A DNA stretch of 64,000 bases, taken from positions 91,139,890 through 91,203,889 of the forward strand of contig JAVMKO010000003.1 in the NCBI GenBank assembly GCA_032164245.1, in the 5' to 3' direction. Positions 1 to 13,015 of this stretch are shown here, piece by piece. The notes under the pieces were generated by a model. That model was not told the origin of the DNA and ran no database searches. It was given only the letters and a program-made list of their open reading frames with translations. Every line of letters starts with the position of its first letter. Positions within the stretch are counted from its first letter, which is position 1. Origin of the DNA: Sternotherus odoratus (taxonomy: Eukaryota; Chordata; Testudines; Kinosternidae). Position numbers and translations under genes: made by a program.

Positions 1-53
1 TGGCAAGGCAGGGCAGGGATGACTAGTGTGGACTGTGCCCTAGGATGTTACAG

Positions 54-116
54 CAGGCAAAGTAAAGTAGGTTTACTTTGCCTGAGGTTTATACCAGGTA
101 AAGTGGTATAAACCTC
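54..116. repeat. Two adjacent perfect inverted repeats
   Basis: The first hairpin has 13-base arms at 54-66 and 72-84 (CAGGCAAAGTAAA and its complement). The second has 12-base arms at 84-95 and 105-116 (GAGGTTTATACC and its complement). They share base 84. They may be the end of an unrecognised foldback element. Confidence 0.8.
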
Positions 117-448
117 AAAAAGGGAACAAGGCTTATTGGGGAACCGGAACAAAGGGCCAAATTTAAAGAACCCAGAGCTGGGGGTGAAGACGCAAGAAAG
201 GGCAAATAGACTGTTTAATTACTGGACTCTTACATACCCTGAAAGGGTTCACTTGAACTTTGTAACTTGGCTCCAGTGTGAAGCCACTGAAGACCCATCA
301 AGGTTGGCTGGCATCCTGCAAGGTGTGCCAAAGGTGAGAAAAGGACTGTGCTACTGAATCCAGTCACTAAGAGGCACTCAAATAAGTGCCCCTTTATACT
401 GTTGAAATTGCTTGTCTGACAAAAAGGATGCTGGGCCATCACTCTTAC

Positions 449-449
449 A

Positions 450-485
<36 letters not shown>
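449..485. repeat. (TC)n(CA)n microsatellite
   Basis: A run of alternating CT passes directly into alternating CA. It is a compound dinucleotide repeat in LATS1 intron 7. Confidence 0.95.
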
Positions 486-824
486 TGTATTAAGGCACTG
501 TTTGAGAGAAGTACGGTACTGAGACGGGCATAGTGTAAGAGAGCAAAAATGGTAAGCTCTTGACAAAGCATGAACAAATGACAAGTTTAGATTATTGCAT
601 GGAATATATCTTAGAATATTCAGCCTCTGTGAAAGATAAACTAACTGTATTTGTAAGCCAAAGGGTATCACCTAGTTATGCACAGTGCTTATTCACTTAA
701 AACTCTCCGCTCACTTTATATAATTAAAAAGTTTTGCACAAATTCTGACTGCTTTTTCAGCATGGTAATACTTGTAGGATTATACAAAACTACTACTTTT
801 GCAAGTTACTATTACACAATTTTA

Positions 825-1010
<186 letters not shown>

Positions 1011-1064
1011 TTAAATAGGTAACCAACAAAGCAAGTTACAGTATTTGTTGCATTATCTTCCAAA

Positions 1065-1464
1065 TCTATATATATAAAAGTCAAATGGTGTATCTGTGTA
1101 TGTATGCGTGCGTGTATGCATGCGTGTATGTACGTGCACTTACTTCTTCCACACCGTTTGAGCTAGACACTTGAAATTTGGTACAGTTATAGGTCTTATG
1201 GTCCTAATCAGGGTAAGAGTCTAAAATTTTTCAAATCTCACCTCTGATGCCCCCCAGGGGTGAAATTATTTAAAGGCCAATCACATCAGCTGGGCAGCTG
1301 CTGTTCTCTGTGACATAGTTATGATGTCATAATACCCGCTCCAACGGACCCCGCACTCGCTCAGCTCTCTGCCCCCTCCCCCCTCCAACGGACCCCGCAC
1401 TCACTCAGCTCTCTGCCCCCTCCCCACCTCCGACGGACCCGAGCAACGCCGGGTATTTTCGTAG
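1065..1464 (+). mobile_element. Non-autonomous Helitron copy 1
   Basis: It begins TCTATATATATAAAAG and ends with the GC hairpin GAGCAACGCCGGGTATTTTC followed by GTAG. The same ends are seen at 15813-16387, where the 3' end is a proper CTAG. A 5' TC, a 3' hairpin and a CTRR end with no target duplication are the marks of Helitrons. Here the C of CTAG appears lost. A tandem duplication of about 50 bp (CCAACGGACCCCGCACTC) lies near the 3' end. Confidence 0.7.
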
Positions 1465-1506
1465 TTAATAATAATTTAATATTTATTGTTGACGCAGAAA
1501 AGTTTA

Positions 1507-3270
1507 AGGATGGCCATACTGGGTCAGACCAATGGTCCATTTAGACTAAACACCCTATCTTCTCACAATGGCCAGTACCAGATACTTCAGAGGGAATAAA
1601 CAAGACAATTATCAAATAATCCATCCACTGTCATCCCAATCCAGCTTCTGGCAGTCAGAGGCTTAGGAAAACCAATAGCATGGAGTTGCATCCCTGACCA
1701 TCTTGGCTAATAGCCATTGCTGGACCTATCCTCCCATTAACATATCTAATTATTTTTTGAACCAAGTTACACTTCTGGCCTTTAAATATCCAATGGCAAC
1801 AAGTTCCATAGGCTGACTGTGTATTATGTGAAGTACTTCCTTATGTTTGCTTTAAGCCTGCTGCCTTATGTGAAGTACTTCCTTATGGTTGCTTTAAGCC
1901 TGCTGCTGATCTTTTGCTCCAATGTCATGTGAAGGGGTAATAGTACTTCCTTCTTCACTTTCTCCACACCTTTCATGATTTTATAGCCCTTTATGATACC
2001 CCACTTAGTCATCTCTTTTCTAAGATGAGCAGTATTTTAATCTCACCTCATATGGAAGAGTACCTTGCCCTCCTAATAATTTTTGTTGCCCTTTGCTGTA
2101 CTTTTTCAAATTCTAATATACATTTTTATTTATATAGAGGCCTTATGATAATCTCTGTTTTATCATCATCCTCTCCTAATGATTCCTACCATTCTGTTAA
2201 CCTTTTTGACCGCCAACGAGCAGTTGTTTTCAGAGAACTATCCCTGATGACTCCAAGCTCTCTTTCATGAGGCATAACAGCTAATTTATGTATAGTTGGG
2301 ATTCTGTTTTCCAATATGCACTACTTTGCATTTATCAACACTGAATTCCATTTGCCATTTTGTTAACCAGTCACCCAGTTTTGTGAGATCCTTTTGTACC
2401 TCTTCAGTCAGCTTTGAATTTAACAATTTTGAAAATTTATGAATCCTATGCAAACTTTGTCGCCTCACCATTTAACCCTTTTTTCCAGATCATTTATGAA
2501 TATGTTGAACAGCACAGGTCCCTGTACAGATTATTGGGGGGGGACCGTATTTGCCTCCCTCCTTTGTGAAAAGTGACTATTTATTTATTCCCACCCTTTG
2601 TTTCCTATTGTTTAACTAGTTACTGATTTGTGATATCTTCCCTCTGATTCCAAGACTGCTTACTTTGCTTAAGAACTTATGATGAGGGACCTTGTCAAAA
2701 GTCTTTCTGAAAGTCTAAGTACACTATATCCACTGGATCACCCTGGTCCACATACTTGGACACCCTCAAAACACTCTAATAGATTGGTGAGCATAATTTC
2801 ACTTTACAAAAGCCATGTCGACTTTCCCCCCCAACATATTGTGTTCATCTGTATGTCTGATAATTCTGTTTTTTACTACAATTTCAACCAATTTACCTGG
2901 TACTAAAGTTAGGTTCACTGTCTTAGAATTGCCAGAATCGCCTCTAGAGCCTTTTTTAAAATTGACCTTACATTAGCTATCCTCAAATCATCTGGTACAG
3001 AGGCTGATATAAGCAATAGGTTACATTTCACAATTAGTAGTTCTGCAATTTCATATTTGAGTTTCTTCAGGACTCTTGGGTGAATATATCCTGTTGATTT
3101 ATTACTGTTTAATCTACCAATCTGTTCCAAAACCTCCTCTTAAATCTGGGACAGTTCCTCAGATTTGTCACCTAAAAAGAATGACAGAGGTATGAGAATC
3201 TCTCTCACACCCTCTATAGTGAAGACTGATGCAAATAATTCATTTAACTTTTCTGTTACTGACTCCATTA
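1507..3270 (-). mobile_element. CR1 LINE fragment, 5'-truncated
   Basis: On the minus strand this carries degraded reverse-transcriptase coding (SNKSTGYIHPRVLKKLKYEI near 3080-3030; KLGDWLTKWQMEFSVDKCKV near 2390-2310) and a 3' end with GGTCTGACCCAGTATGGCCA at 1528-1509. Frameshifts and stops break the frame throughout. A local duplication of about 38 bp lies at 1827-1905. It sits in LATS1 intron 6. Confidence 0.9.
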
Positions 3271-3330
3271 TTAATCAATTTGTACAAGTTCTAGTCTTCA
3301 GAAAGGTCCAAAACCTTTAAGAAATCAGTC

Positions 3331-3665
3331 ATAAGAACGGCGGTACTTGGTCAGACCAAAGGTCCATCTAGCCCAGTATCCCATCTACCAAAAGTGGCCA
3401 ATGCCAGGTGCCCCAGAGGGAGGGAACCTAACAAGTAATGATCAAGTGATCTCTCTCCTGCCATTCACCACCACCCTCTGACAAACAGAGGCTGGAGACA
3501 CCATTCCTGACTCATCCTGGCTAATAGCCATTAATGGACTTATCCTCCATGAATTTATTCAGTTCTCTTTTAAACCCTGTTATAGACCTAGCCTTCACAA
3601 CCTCCTCAGGCAAGAAGTTCCACAGGTTAGCTGTGCGCTCTGTGAAGAACTGCCTTTTATTTGTT
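3331..3665 (-). mobile_element. CR1 3' end fragment
   Basis: This is a second CR1 3' end, with GGTCTGACCAAGTACCGCCG and the typical block for spared text such as CCAGTATCCCATC. It stops about 40 nt from the donor of LATS1 exon 6. It is a separate insertion from the CR1 at 1507-3270, because the 3' end sequence is present twice. Confidence 0.88.
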
Positions 3666-3702
3666 TGTCATTTTACAAAGGGATCAAATTAAAAAGCTTT
3701 AC

Positions 3703-3885
3703 CTGTTCGTAAGAGTACTTCCGGTGCAATATAATTAGGTGTGCCAACAAGTGAATGTGCCAAACAACGTTGATGCTGACGTGCTGCCCTGCGCTGAAGT
3801 GGCTTAAGCCTGTCTCCACATCTACAGTTTGCCGGATCACCCCATTCATTACTAAAATCCATGCTGTCTTGACGCGAGTGGTCAC
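3703..3885 (-). CDS. LATS1: LATS1 exon 6: activation segment
   Basis: The acceptor TGTAG ends at 3886 and the donor is CGAACAG|GTAAAGC with the last base at 3703 (phase 1 to phase 1, 183 nt). Read in the LATS1 frame it encodes the insert DHSRQDSMDFSNEWGDP, a basic stretch, and the activation segment CLAHSLVGTPNYIAPEVLLR. S916 corresponds to human S909, the activation-loop site. The exon does not appear as a long open frame in the correct phase because it is short. I found it by reading the frame across from exon 5. Confidence 0.95.
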
Positions 3886-4045
3886 CTACAATATAAAAAT
3901 GAAAGTGCTAATATTTTGGGTTTTTACCCCTTAGTTGGGGTTAGAATTAAAAAAGTTAGAATTTATGTTCATCTTTCTGCTCATACTTATTCATGAATTA
4001 GCATGGAATGCTACATCAGTTTAGATAACAAAAATAGCTACTTAC

Positions 4046-4628
4046 CACTTTGATAGTATTTGGAATCATGCGTCCATCGAAAACCTGTACAAAGCCCGAA
4101 GTCAGTCAGTTTAATATGACCATCACGATCAATCAAAATGTTATCAGGTTTAATGTCTCTGTGAATGAAGCCCATCTTGTGAACACTTTCAACTGCGCAG
4201 GTCAGCTCTGCTATGTAGAACCGTGCCAGATTTTCTGCGAAGACGCCCATTCTAATTAATAGGCTCATCATATCACCTCCTGGAATGTAATCCATTACAA
4301 AGTACAAATTGTCCTTATCTTGGAATGAGTAGTACAGGCGAACCACCCACTCATTGTCAGCCTCTGCAAGGATATCCCGCTCAGCTTTAACATGAGCAAC
4401 TTGGTTCCGAAGCAGCACATCTTTCTTCCGCAGGGTTTTTGTTGCATATAAGGCATTAGTGTCCACCTTCCTTGCTAGGCAGACTTCTCCAAATGCCCCA
4501 ATCCCAAGAGTCTTAATTTTTACAAACATTGATTTGTCCATTTTAGCCCTTCTGAGACGAATATAGTTAGACTCCTTCTGGCACAGCATTTTTCTCATTT
4601 GATCCTGGGCATCTTGGGACAACCCAAC
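4046..4628 (-). CDS. LATS1: LATS1 exon 5: kinase N-lobe and catalytic loop
   Basis: The acceptor ATAG ends at 4629 and the first codons are GTT GGG TTG TCC. The donor is CAAAGTG|GTAAG at 4046 (phase 1). Residues 678-871 contain the end of the MOB1-binding helix, the glycine-rich loop GIGAFG (719-724), catalytic lysine K741 in YATKTL, HRDIKPDN with D835, and DFG with D853. All catalytic residues are intact, so this copy should be an active kinase. The NDR-type insert between DFG and the APE motif starts at the end of this exon. Confidence 0.97.
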
Positions 4629-4979
4629 CTATGTAACAAAGTTAAATTTCACAAGTGAAAAACACTTTTTTCTTTGCGGTGATCTTCATACATTTAGAAG
4701 GTTCAGGCAAAGTAAAGTAAAAACTTACATGTAAAATGAGTAATACTTGAAGTTTTTTCTCCTAACACACATTAGGTCTTTATAGAAACACTTCAGATTG
4801 AAGCAAAAAAACCCACAAAATGCACAACCTAAGGGTAGTTATAATGACAAAATGCACAAGGTGCCATGCACCACCATGCGCTTGATTAAGGGAGCCATTT
4901 TTGGGAAGAGAATAGGATGAGAGAAAGAAACTGATGATGATTGCCTTTCATGTACTCTGTAGAAGAAACTGGACTGTAG

Positions 4980-5276
4980 GGGCTTGTCTTCACTACCCGC
5001 CACATCGGCAGGTAGCAATCGATCAGTTAGCGATCGATTTCTCGCATCTGGTGAAGACGCGAGAAATCGATCGCCCGCAGCCCCTGGTTGACTCCGCAAC
5101 TCCAGCGTGCCGAGAGGCGCAAGCTGGAGTTGACGGGGGAGCGCGCCGCTGACTGCCGCCACCGTGAGGACGGCAGATAAGTCGGCTGGAGATACGCAAA
5201 CTTCAGCTACATGATTCACGTAGCTGAAGTTGCTTATCTGCAGTCGATCCCCCCTCCCCGTAGTGAAGACCAGCCC
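4980..5276. mobile_element. Harbinger-like MITE with internal hairpins
   Basis: The ends are inverted repeats: GGGCTTGTCTTCACTAC at the left and the complement of GTAGTGAAGACCAGCCC at the right. A 3-bp TAG flanks both sides (4977-4979, 5277-5279), as expected for PIF/Harbinger. Inside are a perfect 15-bp hairpin (5031-5045 with 5059-5073) and a perfect 12-bp hairpin (5199-5210 with 5220-5231). No transposase is present. Confidence 0.75.
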
Positions 5277-6126
5277 TAGGATAGGAGAGAGGCCATTGTT
5301 AACCCACTATCCTTCACAGAATTTTTCCCACATGGGAATACTTCCCTTGCATATTAACAGCTGTACAGATTTGTCTATGACTGTGCATACCCAAATTTTA
5401 CTTGATTCTCTGCATTAACTGTGTATTACTTGTTTGATTCTTGACACAATTAATTGAATGTATTGCTGTGTAGATTTTCCAATTAATTATCCACTGTTCG
5501 ATCACTGATTCTTTGCATACTTAATAGTTTTTGCTTAACTATTTCCATTTGGCTCTTAAAGGTGACCTTCCAAGGCTTCTGCCTTATTTTGCTTCTTATG
5601 AAATATAAAGGCACAATGAAAGGTGGCTCTGCTTGTGTTTTTACATTAAGAAGTCAAGTCTTCTTTACCGTGTCTTCAAGAACTAATGAAACTATCAAAT
5701 AACAGAAGCCAAGATGGTAAAAGGTGAGCAACTGAGAGAAGTTTTTCAATCAGGGTGTTTAATACTTTTGTTTTAGTTAATTATTGTTTAACACAAATGA
5801 CTAATATTTTGGTAAAGGGTATCTTTGTTGAAGATTTTACACCATCTTTTTAAGTAAGGTATTAGACTTAATAATAAACATGCTCTGGAACCCTAAAGAG
5901 AGCTCATATAAAGATATGAAAAACCAAATTTGATACTCCCGATATTTCTCAGGAAGAACAAATGCACAATAATTGTTTTTAATCCATTTAGGCCATCTTT
6001 AGATTCAGAACAGCAAAATAGGACATAAGCCCTTTTTTGCCAACACACTTGTTCAGGTCACATTTGGTTACTTAATTCATTACTTTACTGCTTTTCTGAT
6101 TCCCAGCTTGCTTAAGCAGTGACACC

Positions 6127-6300
6127 TAGTGGATGGGTCACTTGACATGGACTAGGGAGACTTGGGCTCTATTCTGGGCTCTGCCACTGTCCTGCTGGGT
6201 GACTGAGCAAGTCACTTTCTCTCTCTCTCTCTCCCCCCTCACCATCACCATCTGTAAAATGGGAATGATGCTGATGAAAAGCACTATACAAAGATTATTA
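6127..6300 (+). repeat. MIR-like (CORE) SINE fragment
   Basis: The text CTCTGCCACTGTCCTGCTGG, then GTGACTGAGCAAGTCACTTT and CCATCTGTAAAATGGG, follows the well-known MIR consensus. A (TC)n expansion interrupts it at about 6219-6236. Confidence 0.7.
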
Positions 6301-6446
6301 GTCCTCTACCTCTCTTCTTTTCTTAAGATCTCTTCCTTCTCTCTTTTGGTGATTTCAATTCCTTGACTTCAATAATCTTTATCGCAATGACTTGCAAATT
6401 CAATTCTGCATTTCAGTTTCTCTGACATTTTCTTCTGGATATCTCA

Positions 6447-6655
6447 TAAGAATGGATGTACTGGATCAGACCAAAGGTCCATCCAGCCCATTATCCTATC
6501 TACCAACAGAGGCCAATCCAGGTGCCCCAGAGTGAGTGAACCTAACAGGTAATGATAAAGTGATTTCTGTCCTGCCATCCATCACCACCCTCTGACAAAC
6601 AGAGGCTAGGGACACCATTCCTTATCCATCCTGGCTAATCGCTATTAATCAGCCA
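6447..6655 (-). mobile_element. CR1 3' end fragment
   Basis: It starts ATAAGAATGGATGTACTGGA on the plus strand and continues with GTCCATCCAGCCCATTATCC and CCTCTGACAAACAGAGGC, a turtle CR1 3' untranslated end in reverse orientation. Confidence 0.88.
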
Positions 6656-7189
6656 TCTCAATCAGTTTAAACTGAATTCCTAACAGTTTAAACTGAATTC
6701 CCAATCTCTTTCCAACACCCTCCATAATGTCACCAAACAGCACTAGCACTCAGGCCCATAGTCTAGACGTCTTCCACTCCTCTCTTTTCCATTAGCTATC
6801 CTTTCAGGTGGTATCCAAATCTTGCCATTGTTACCTCCATAACATCTCAAAAATATTAGGTTAATATTTGTACTGTAGTAGCATCTAGAAACTGCTATCT
6901 GTATTAGGGAACCACAATTCTAATCACTGTATGAACACATGGTAACAGAAGTCCCTACTCTGACTACCTTACAGTCTAATTTGAGACAAAATGGGCAAGC
7001 AAAAAGAAAGAAACAAATGAGGGAGAACAACAGAAGTCATGGTTACATAGGTAGCTACAGTTTAATGATTCCTGGTGGCACTTCTTGTTTTAAAAAATAA
7101 AATCAACTATCCAACTCTCATACAATAGCAGATTTCTTACAGGCATCACAGCAAAAGTGGGCCTCAAGCAGAGATTTGAAAATCTGACT

Positions 7190-7560
7190 TTGTCTCTCTC
7201 CATACAACAAAAAATCTGGTGCAGTCCTCACCATCTCCAGGCTTGACTACTGCAGCCTCCTCCTCTGTACCCTTTGAACACTCATGATACTTTCCTTCAG
7301 TTCCATCAAAACACTGCCAAGATCATACTCTTTGCCCAGTCAGTCAGACCATTCCATCCCCTCTAACATCAGTGTACTAGCTCTCCCTCCCCCATGGCAT
7401 CAAATTAAGCGTTTTGTCCTTATTTTCCAGAACTCTCCACTAGCCTGCCACCCACACTGTACCTCAAACACCCATCCTGAGCTGATCTGCATTAATATTG
7501 CTTTTAGGACCCACTTCTATGATGGCTACAAGAAATTAACCTTAAAATATATTAATTTTA
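7190..7560. repeat. Possible old LINE remnant (L2-like)
   Basis: Text such as CAGGCTTGACTACTGCAGCC and a pyrimidine-rich composition resemble decayed L2-type LINE coding (the LDYCNSLL motif region). The match is by eye and weak. Confidence 0.3.
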
Positions 7561-10182
7561 AATTATATTTATACATACATACATACATATGCCCCCTCTC
7601 CGTGCCATTCTCTTTACTCCATGCCATACACTAGCTCTTGCTGAATAGCCATGTGATCTCTGTTTTCCTTCCCTATGGTCTTGTTACTTCCTACATCATG
7701 TTTGTTTTCACACTCTTCAGGGGAGAAGTGTGTGTTTTCTAGCATGTGCCTCGCACCACTTTTGGCACCATTAGATAGAATAAGATAATAGAAGCAAGTG
7801 CATACCTCCAAAATACATTACTCCTCCTCCCGTGGGACAGCTGCTCTATGCCCCCAAAACCCCACTTCTATCCAATAAGCACCTTCCTTTAGACACCAGC
7901 CCTCCCACCAGGGAATACATACTGGCTGAAACATTTTGGTGGCCCTTTTCCCTCAACTTGCTGCAGGAGAGAAATGAGGAAATCCACTCCTGGTTTAATT
8001 CTCTTAACTCTCCTACAAATAAAGATGAAAAAGCGCCAAGGAAGACAAATGGCCATCAAGTTTAACTTCTCTTCCTACTCAAGATGTAAGGTGAGTTGGC
8101 CTATTCCTGTCAGATTTCTCTCCCATTGCATACTAAAGGGAGCAGCTTCTGCCCGATGACACCCCATTTTTCACCATTCAACTCCCCCCAAAAAGATCCT
8201 CCTTTTGAAGTAAACACATTTTTTGTGAATTGAGCACTACTACCATAAAATATATTTAGTGTAAATAAGAAAAATAAAATTTTGATTTTAATTGACTATG
8301 TTAAGCATGCAGGGGAAAAAGTCATCATCACTAGGAGGGATCTGCATCAACAGAACTAACTGTGCTTACACCATTGCAGAGCACACTCAATAAAATGCTC
8401 CAAATAAATGAAAGTGAGATTTGCAAATCAAACTTAGTTATGATCTTGCACTTAAGTACCCAAATGTAATATAAAAAAATACATCCATTTCATGCTTTAG
8501 TTTTGATGCAGGTATACATGCAGAGTCCTTTGGAAAGGGTTCATGCTATTCTTAATACAATACTGTTGTTCTAAAGTCTTACTTGCCCAAATAGTAATGG
8601 AGGCTATAGAAGTCAGCAAAGCTTCCAACACCTTAAGAGTTTAAATCAGCTGTTAGTGAAAGTGAAAAGGAAAAAGAAGACTAAGAATAAACATCTAGAG
8701 AGACTTCCAGGAATAAATCTTATTTGCTAACATTTACTTATGTTGTGATTAAGCAGATTCTTAGATAAGAGTACAGTTTAAAGCAAGATTTTCAGGAGAA
8801 TATGGATTCTGAAATGATGGCTCAGTCAAGCAAAAAAAAAAAAATCCAGTTAAAGGTATCAATTAAAAAAAAATTGTCTAAAATTCTGTTACCTACTATT
8901 ATTCTCAGGAAAACTAAGATTACAAATAAAACCTAAGATTATTACAAAAATCAGCTAAAATTCTCTCTGTAATTTTCTTGTTTTAATGTGAGTATTTCTC
9001 AATTTTTCTATAAAGTCAGTTTCACGGTTTCCCCTGTTGTGCGGATCTTTACATAGGAAAAAGACGAAAAAATCTTGGTATAAAATGCAACTGTAAAAAA
9101 CACAAATTGGCAAGGGTCATCAGATGTCTCATCTAAAGCCAGTTTTTACACTAAAAAGCTGTCTTTTTTTTAAAAAAAAAAAAACTTCACTTAATAGAAC
9201 GTGTACTCTTGGGCCAGTGCTAGATAAAGGAATATTGGCTTTACAGAACTGTGGCATTTTTGTTACTTGCTGCAGTGTTTTAAAGTGCAGATTAAAGGGA
9301 GATAAATTCCCTAGCTAAAGTTCAGTTAATATACTATAGTGGCCAACCCTGCATTCCTTATGTACCCAGAACTCTCATTGATATTAATAGACATTTTTCT
9401 CAGTATGGAAGGACTATGGAATACAGGATCAAGCCCTCAGTATATTTAGCAAAAGTTGACTAGAATATTTAGAAGTATAATTCATTCTCTACTTTCAAAT
9501 ACCTTACTTGGGTAGAAATAACCTAGCACTGAGCAAACAGACCATGTCTCTTTGTTCTATAATATGCCTTTTAAACACTTTTGAATGTTGAATCATAGGA
9601 AATATATTTTTAGAATGAAATTTCCTGGACAAATACCATCCCACAATGGTGTCAAACTGGTGAAAATGAAGGGCGTAATCATTCTTCGGGGCTCTATATG
9701 GAGACTTTAGCCAACCCTTTACCCAACCTTTTTTCCAAAATTGCATCTATAAAAATCTGTAATAATACTTAACAATTTTAACAAACAGTTTCCCACAAAT
9801 CACCATTAATATCATCCATGAGAAAAACCTGGCAGCCATGCAGCTAAGCCAAAGGCAAGCTTCAATAAATTTCTTTAGTTTTCTAATAAATGACTGAGAT
9901 CATTAGCGTTTAGAATATAAAATATTTTTGGTTTGCTTGATTAATTTAAAATTTTAATTTCTAAAGAGAGGAATGGGATCACCTAAACAAATATTGAAAG
10001 GCTGGCCGCTTCTTAAAATATGTGATCAAACTTAAAATGAACTTCAAATACCATAAGATACTACAACTGCACACAAAATTGCAGTATAATCAACAAACCT
10101 GTGTTGATATGCAGTTTTTAAAAATGTATACTGAAAGCTAAACGTAGTTCCATTCAAAATTTAAAGAAAATAAATGTTTTAC

Positions 10183-11711
10183 CCGCATCATTTCATTCTC
10201 TAGTTGTTTCTTACGATGCAGTCGTTGCTGATGACACTTGAGTATGTTTTCTACATGTTGTTCCATGAAGAATTTAAAGGCCTGAGGAGAATAGCTTTGA
10301 ATGCGAGACTCCCTTCGCTCTTCATCTCTCTTATTTTTCCTAACAGGAACAGGTGAGGTTGTTATTTGTTTTTTTTCTTTATCTGTCCCATCAACACATT
10401 CATTATTCTTTTCACTCTCTTCTTCCTTAGGTAAACTGGGATGATCTTCTTTGCTATGTTTGGTTCCTGTCTCATATGGACTGACAGATGGATTCTGGTG
10501 TAGCAAGTGTTTTGGGTAAGGTGGTGGAGGACCTTGGTAATTTGGAACTTCTGCAACAGGTGACATAACTGCCATGTTGGTAGATGGACTCTCAGAGAAT
10601 GGGACCGGTTGGACAGCTTGCATCGGCTGTGGCATCCAAGAAGGATGAGTTGGTGCTAAGGCAGTCTGCAGCTCTGGCTTTAATACTCGCATACTTTTTA
10701 CTGGCTGCTGAATGGGAGCTGGGGTTATAGCTGTTACTGTGGTGGCTGAAGGCTGAGAACTGCTAGAGTGACTCGGTCTATTTCCATGAGGGTTATTGAA
10801 AGAATTTGATCTTACTGGAATGTTGGATTGCCATGTAGGGATTTCATGTCCACTGCCAGGTGGTGATTGGGGAGGAGCAGATGAAGGCTGTGACCAGGAC
10901 ATTGGTATTCCAGGTAGGTTTATATTGTAAAGTTCCATGTTGTGGCTGTTTCTATTTGGCACCATCATGGACTGAGGAATGTTTCCATTGGTGTATGCTG
11001 AAGGAGGAATAGATCCTCCTGCTTGCATCTGCAATGCTGTAGGACTTTGCCTGTTAGTTGGGGATATTGGGTACGGAGGAGGTGGCTGACGACTGACCGA
11101 GTTTCCAGATACAACATTCTGATGAACCATGAAATCAGGCTGACAATTGCCATTTTGCATTCCAGCTCTTCCGGATGGAAAACTAAACTTGCTATTGGCA
11201 GAACTCTGCATGATTATTGGTTGCCTGCCAAGTGGAACAGAATTAATGCCTCTTTGTCCCTGTGTAGAAGAATTTATGGGTGACGGATTCATCGGTGGGG
11301 GCGGATAGCCATCCTGCCATGCTCCTGGTGGTACTGGAGAAATGCGAGAGATCATATATTCCATGCTTCCAGAGTAACGTTTTGTTTGAGCATTTGGTTC
11401 CCAGGAAGGAGGTGGTGGAGTTGTTCCTCTTGGTGGAGGAGTCTGACCTCTTGGAGGTGGAGGAGGGGGAGTAACACTCCTTACTTGTGGTGGAGGTGGT
11501 GGATTCACTCTTTGTCCATTGCCAGGATGAGCCTGAGCAAATGCTGCTAATCCAGAACCAGATAAGGGCCTTCCTACATCTGACTGAGAACTCGGACTTT
11601 CTGAACGATAAGCTACGCTATCTCCCAATGGAGGGCCATGTCTCTGAGGTACCAAGGACTCTTTAGAACCTTTCCAGCTCTGCTTACGGTTAATTGATTG
11701 CTGCACACTAC
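10183..11711 (-). CDS. LATS1: LATS1 exon 4: proline-rich linker
   Basis: This 1529-nt exon covers residues 168-677. The acceptor TACAAGCAG ends at 11712 and the donor is ATGATGCGG|GTAAAA, with the last base at 10183. It holds polyproline tracts (residues ~237-269), two PPPPY motifs at 377-381 and 562-566 that in the family bind the WW domains of YAP/TAZ, a strongly conserved SMRVLKPELQTALAPTHPSW block near 507, and the basic helix RRESRIQSYSPQAFKFFMEQ leading into the MOB-binding region. The large exon with no domain fold and high proline, serine and glutamine content is usual for LATS1. Confidence 0.97.
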
Positions 11712-13015
11712 CTGCTTGTACAGAAGAGAAAAAAAAACATAGTATTTTATATTTGTGGGGAAAAAAACCCCTCTACTTGCAGCTTGCAATATTTTACTAC
11801 TATTCTAATTCAGTTACTTTTCCTTTTTTTGGCATTTACTGCTGCCAGTTACTGCTATGAAGTAGATAATACATTTTAATGCTCGCCACAGTAAGTCACA
11901 TGACTGATTTGTGACTAATCAGAAAGGAAGCTATAGAACTATTTCTAGCATGGAAAAACTGAGCAAAGAAAAATGTACTGGGTTGACCTACAGTTTACAT
12001 AACACTGATATAATAAACATTACATCAAATCAATCTTACAAAGTGACAACTCAGTGATGTACTTGAGGGGTTCATAACCTTTGAGTAAATTAGTCAGCTG
12101 AAAGATTGCTACTACTTGTACATCTGTAAACAGGCACACTAAAAAGATCATGCACTTAACACAATTTAATCCAAGGTATTAAGTTCCTTGTATGCAAAGT
12201 TCTGTTCATCAAAAGGTTTGTTTTAAATCAGCCTGAAAGATACTGTATTTTTGTAAGTGTAAGATAGACTGCATACATGAAAAATTTACGACCATTTTCC
12301 ACTGAATTCTTAAAATTTAACTCTTAACTACAACATAATCTTTTATTGGAGGTACCAGAAAGTAATTACAAGATAGAGGTCATATGTCATATGAAAAGGG
12401 CAATTTTGTGTTTAATTTTGAAAGTTTTCATTTATTATTTTCACTGCTGCAAATCAACATTTTTTCTATAATGAAAAATGAGTAAATTGTGATAAATTAT
12501 ACAAGTAAGATTTAAAGTTATGGCTATATTCCAGTATCCCCCCAAAAGCTTTGTACAAATTCTAGTTAACTCAATTTAGCAGGCTGAAAGATAGTGGACT
12601 GAAAATGAAAGACTTGTACTTTGCTACTGTTGTTTACTATGTTATTTTCTTGTACATAAATTAACTATTTAACTGTAATTGCACAGAAAATAAGTTATAT
12701 GACCCCCAAATTTAAGAAACAAATTAAAAGCATTCAGAGGAAACGAACACCAAAATTAGGGGTGTGAATGTGATTACTTATATATGATGTTGTTAGCTTG
12801 TTATAAACCGTCAAGTACGGTTTAAATAGTTAAATAGATTACTTTATAAATTATACTAACAAATTTCACCATTTTAAAGAAAAATGGTATTTCAATCACC
12901 TATTTAATTGTTAAAGTTTAAGCTTTACTTTCCCTCCATCCCCCAGTTGAGACTGCATTAATTGAAATGTTTGGCTAATTTATGGGTAAGAAAAATCCAC
13001 ATCGGATACACATAC
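11712..13015 (-). other. LATS1 intron 3
   Basis: This is AT-rich intron sequence. I see no repeat or coding sequence that I can name. Confidence 0.8.

Larger units (their letters stand above)
4629..10182 (-). other. LATS1 intron 4
   Basis: Contents: a Harbinger-type MITE at 4980-5276, a MIR-like SINE at 6127-6300, a CR1 3' end at 6447-6655, a possible old LINE remnant at 7190-7560, and a CATA microsatellite at 7571-7590. Otherwise it is AT-rich unique DNA (for example 8160-10180) in which I see nothing coding. Confidence 0.8.

Noticed and set aside
3673..3885. A 70-codon frame on the minus strand that looks like a separate protein
   Set aside because: It is LATS1 exon 6 read in the wrong phase.
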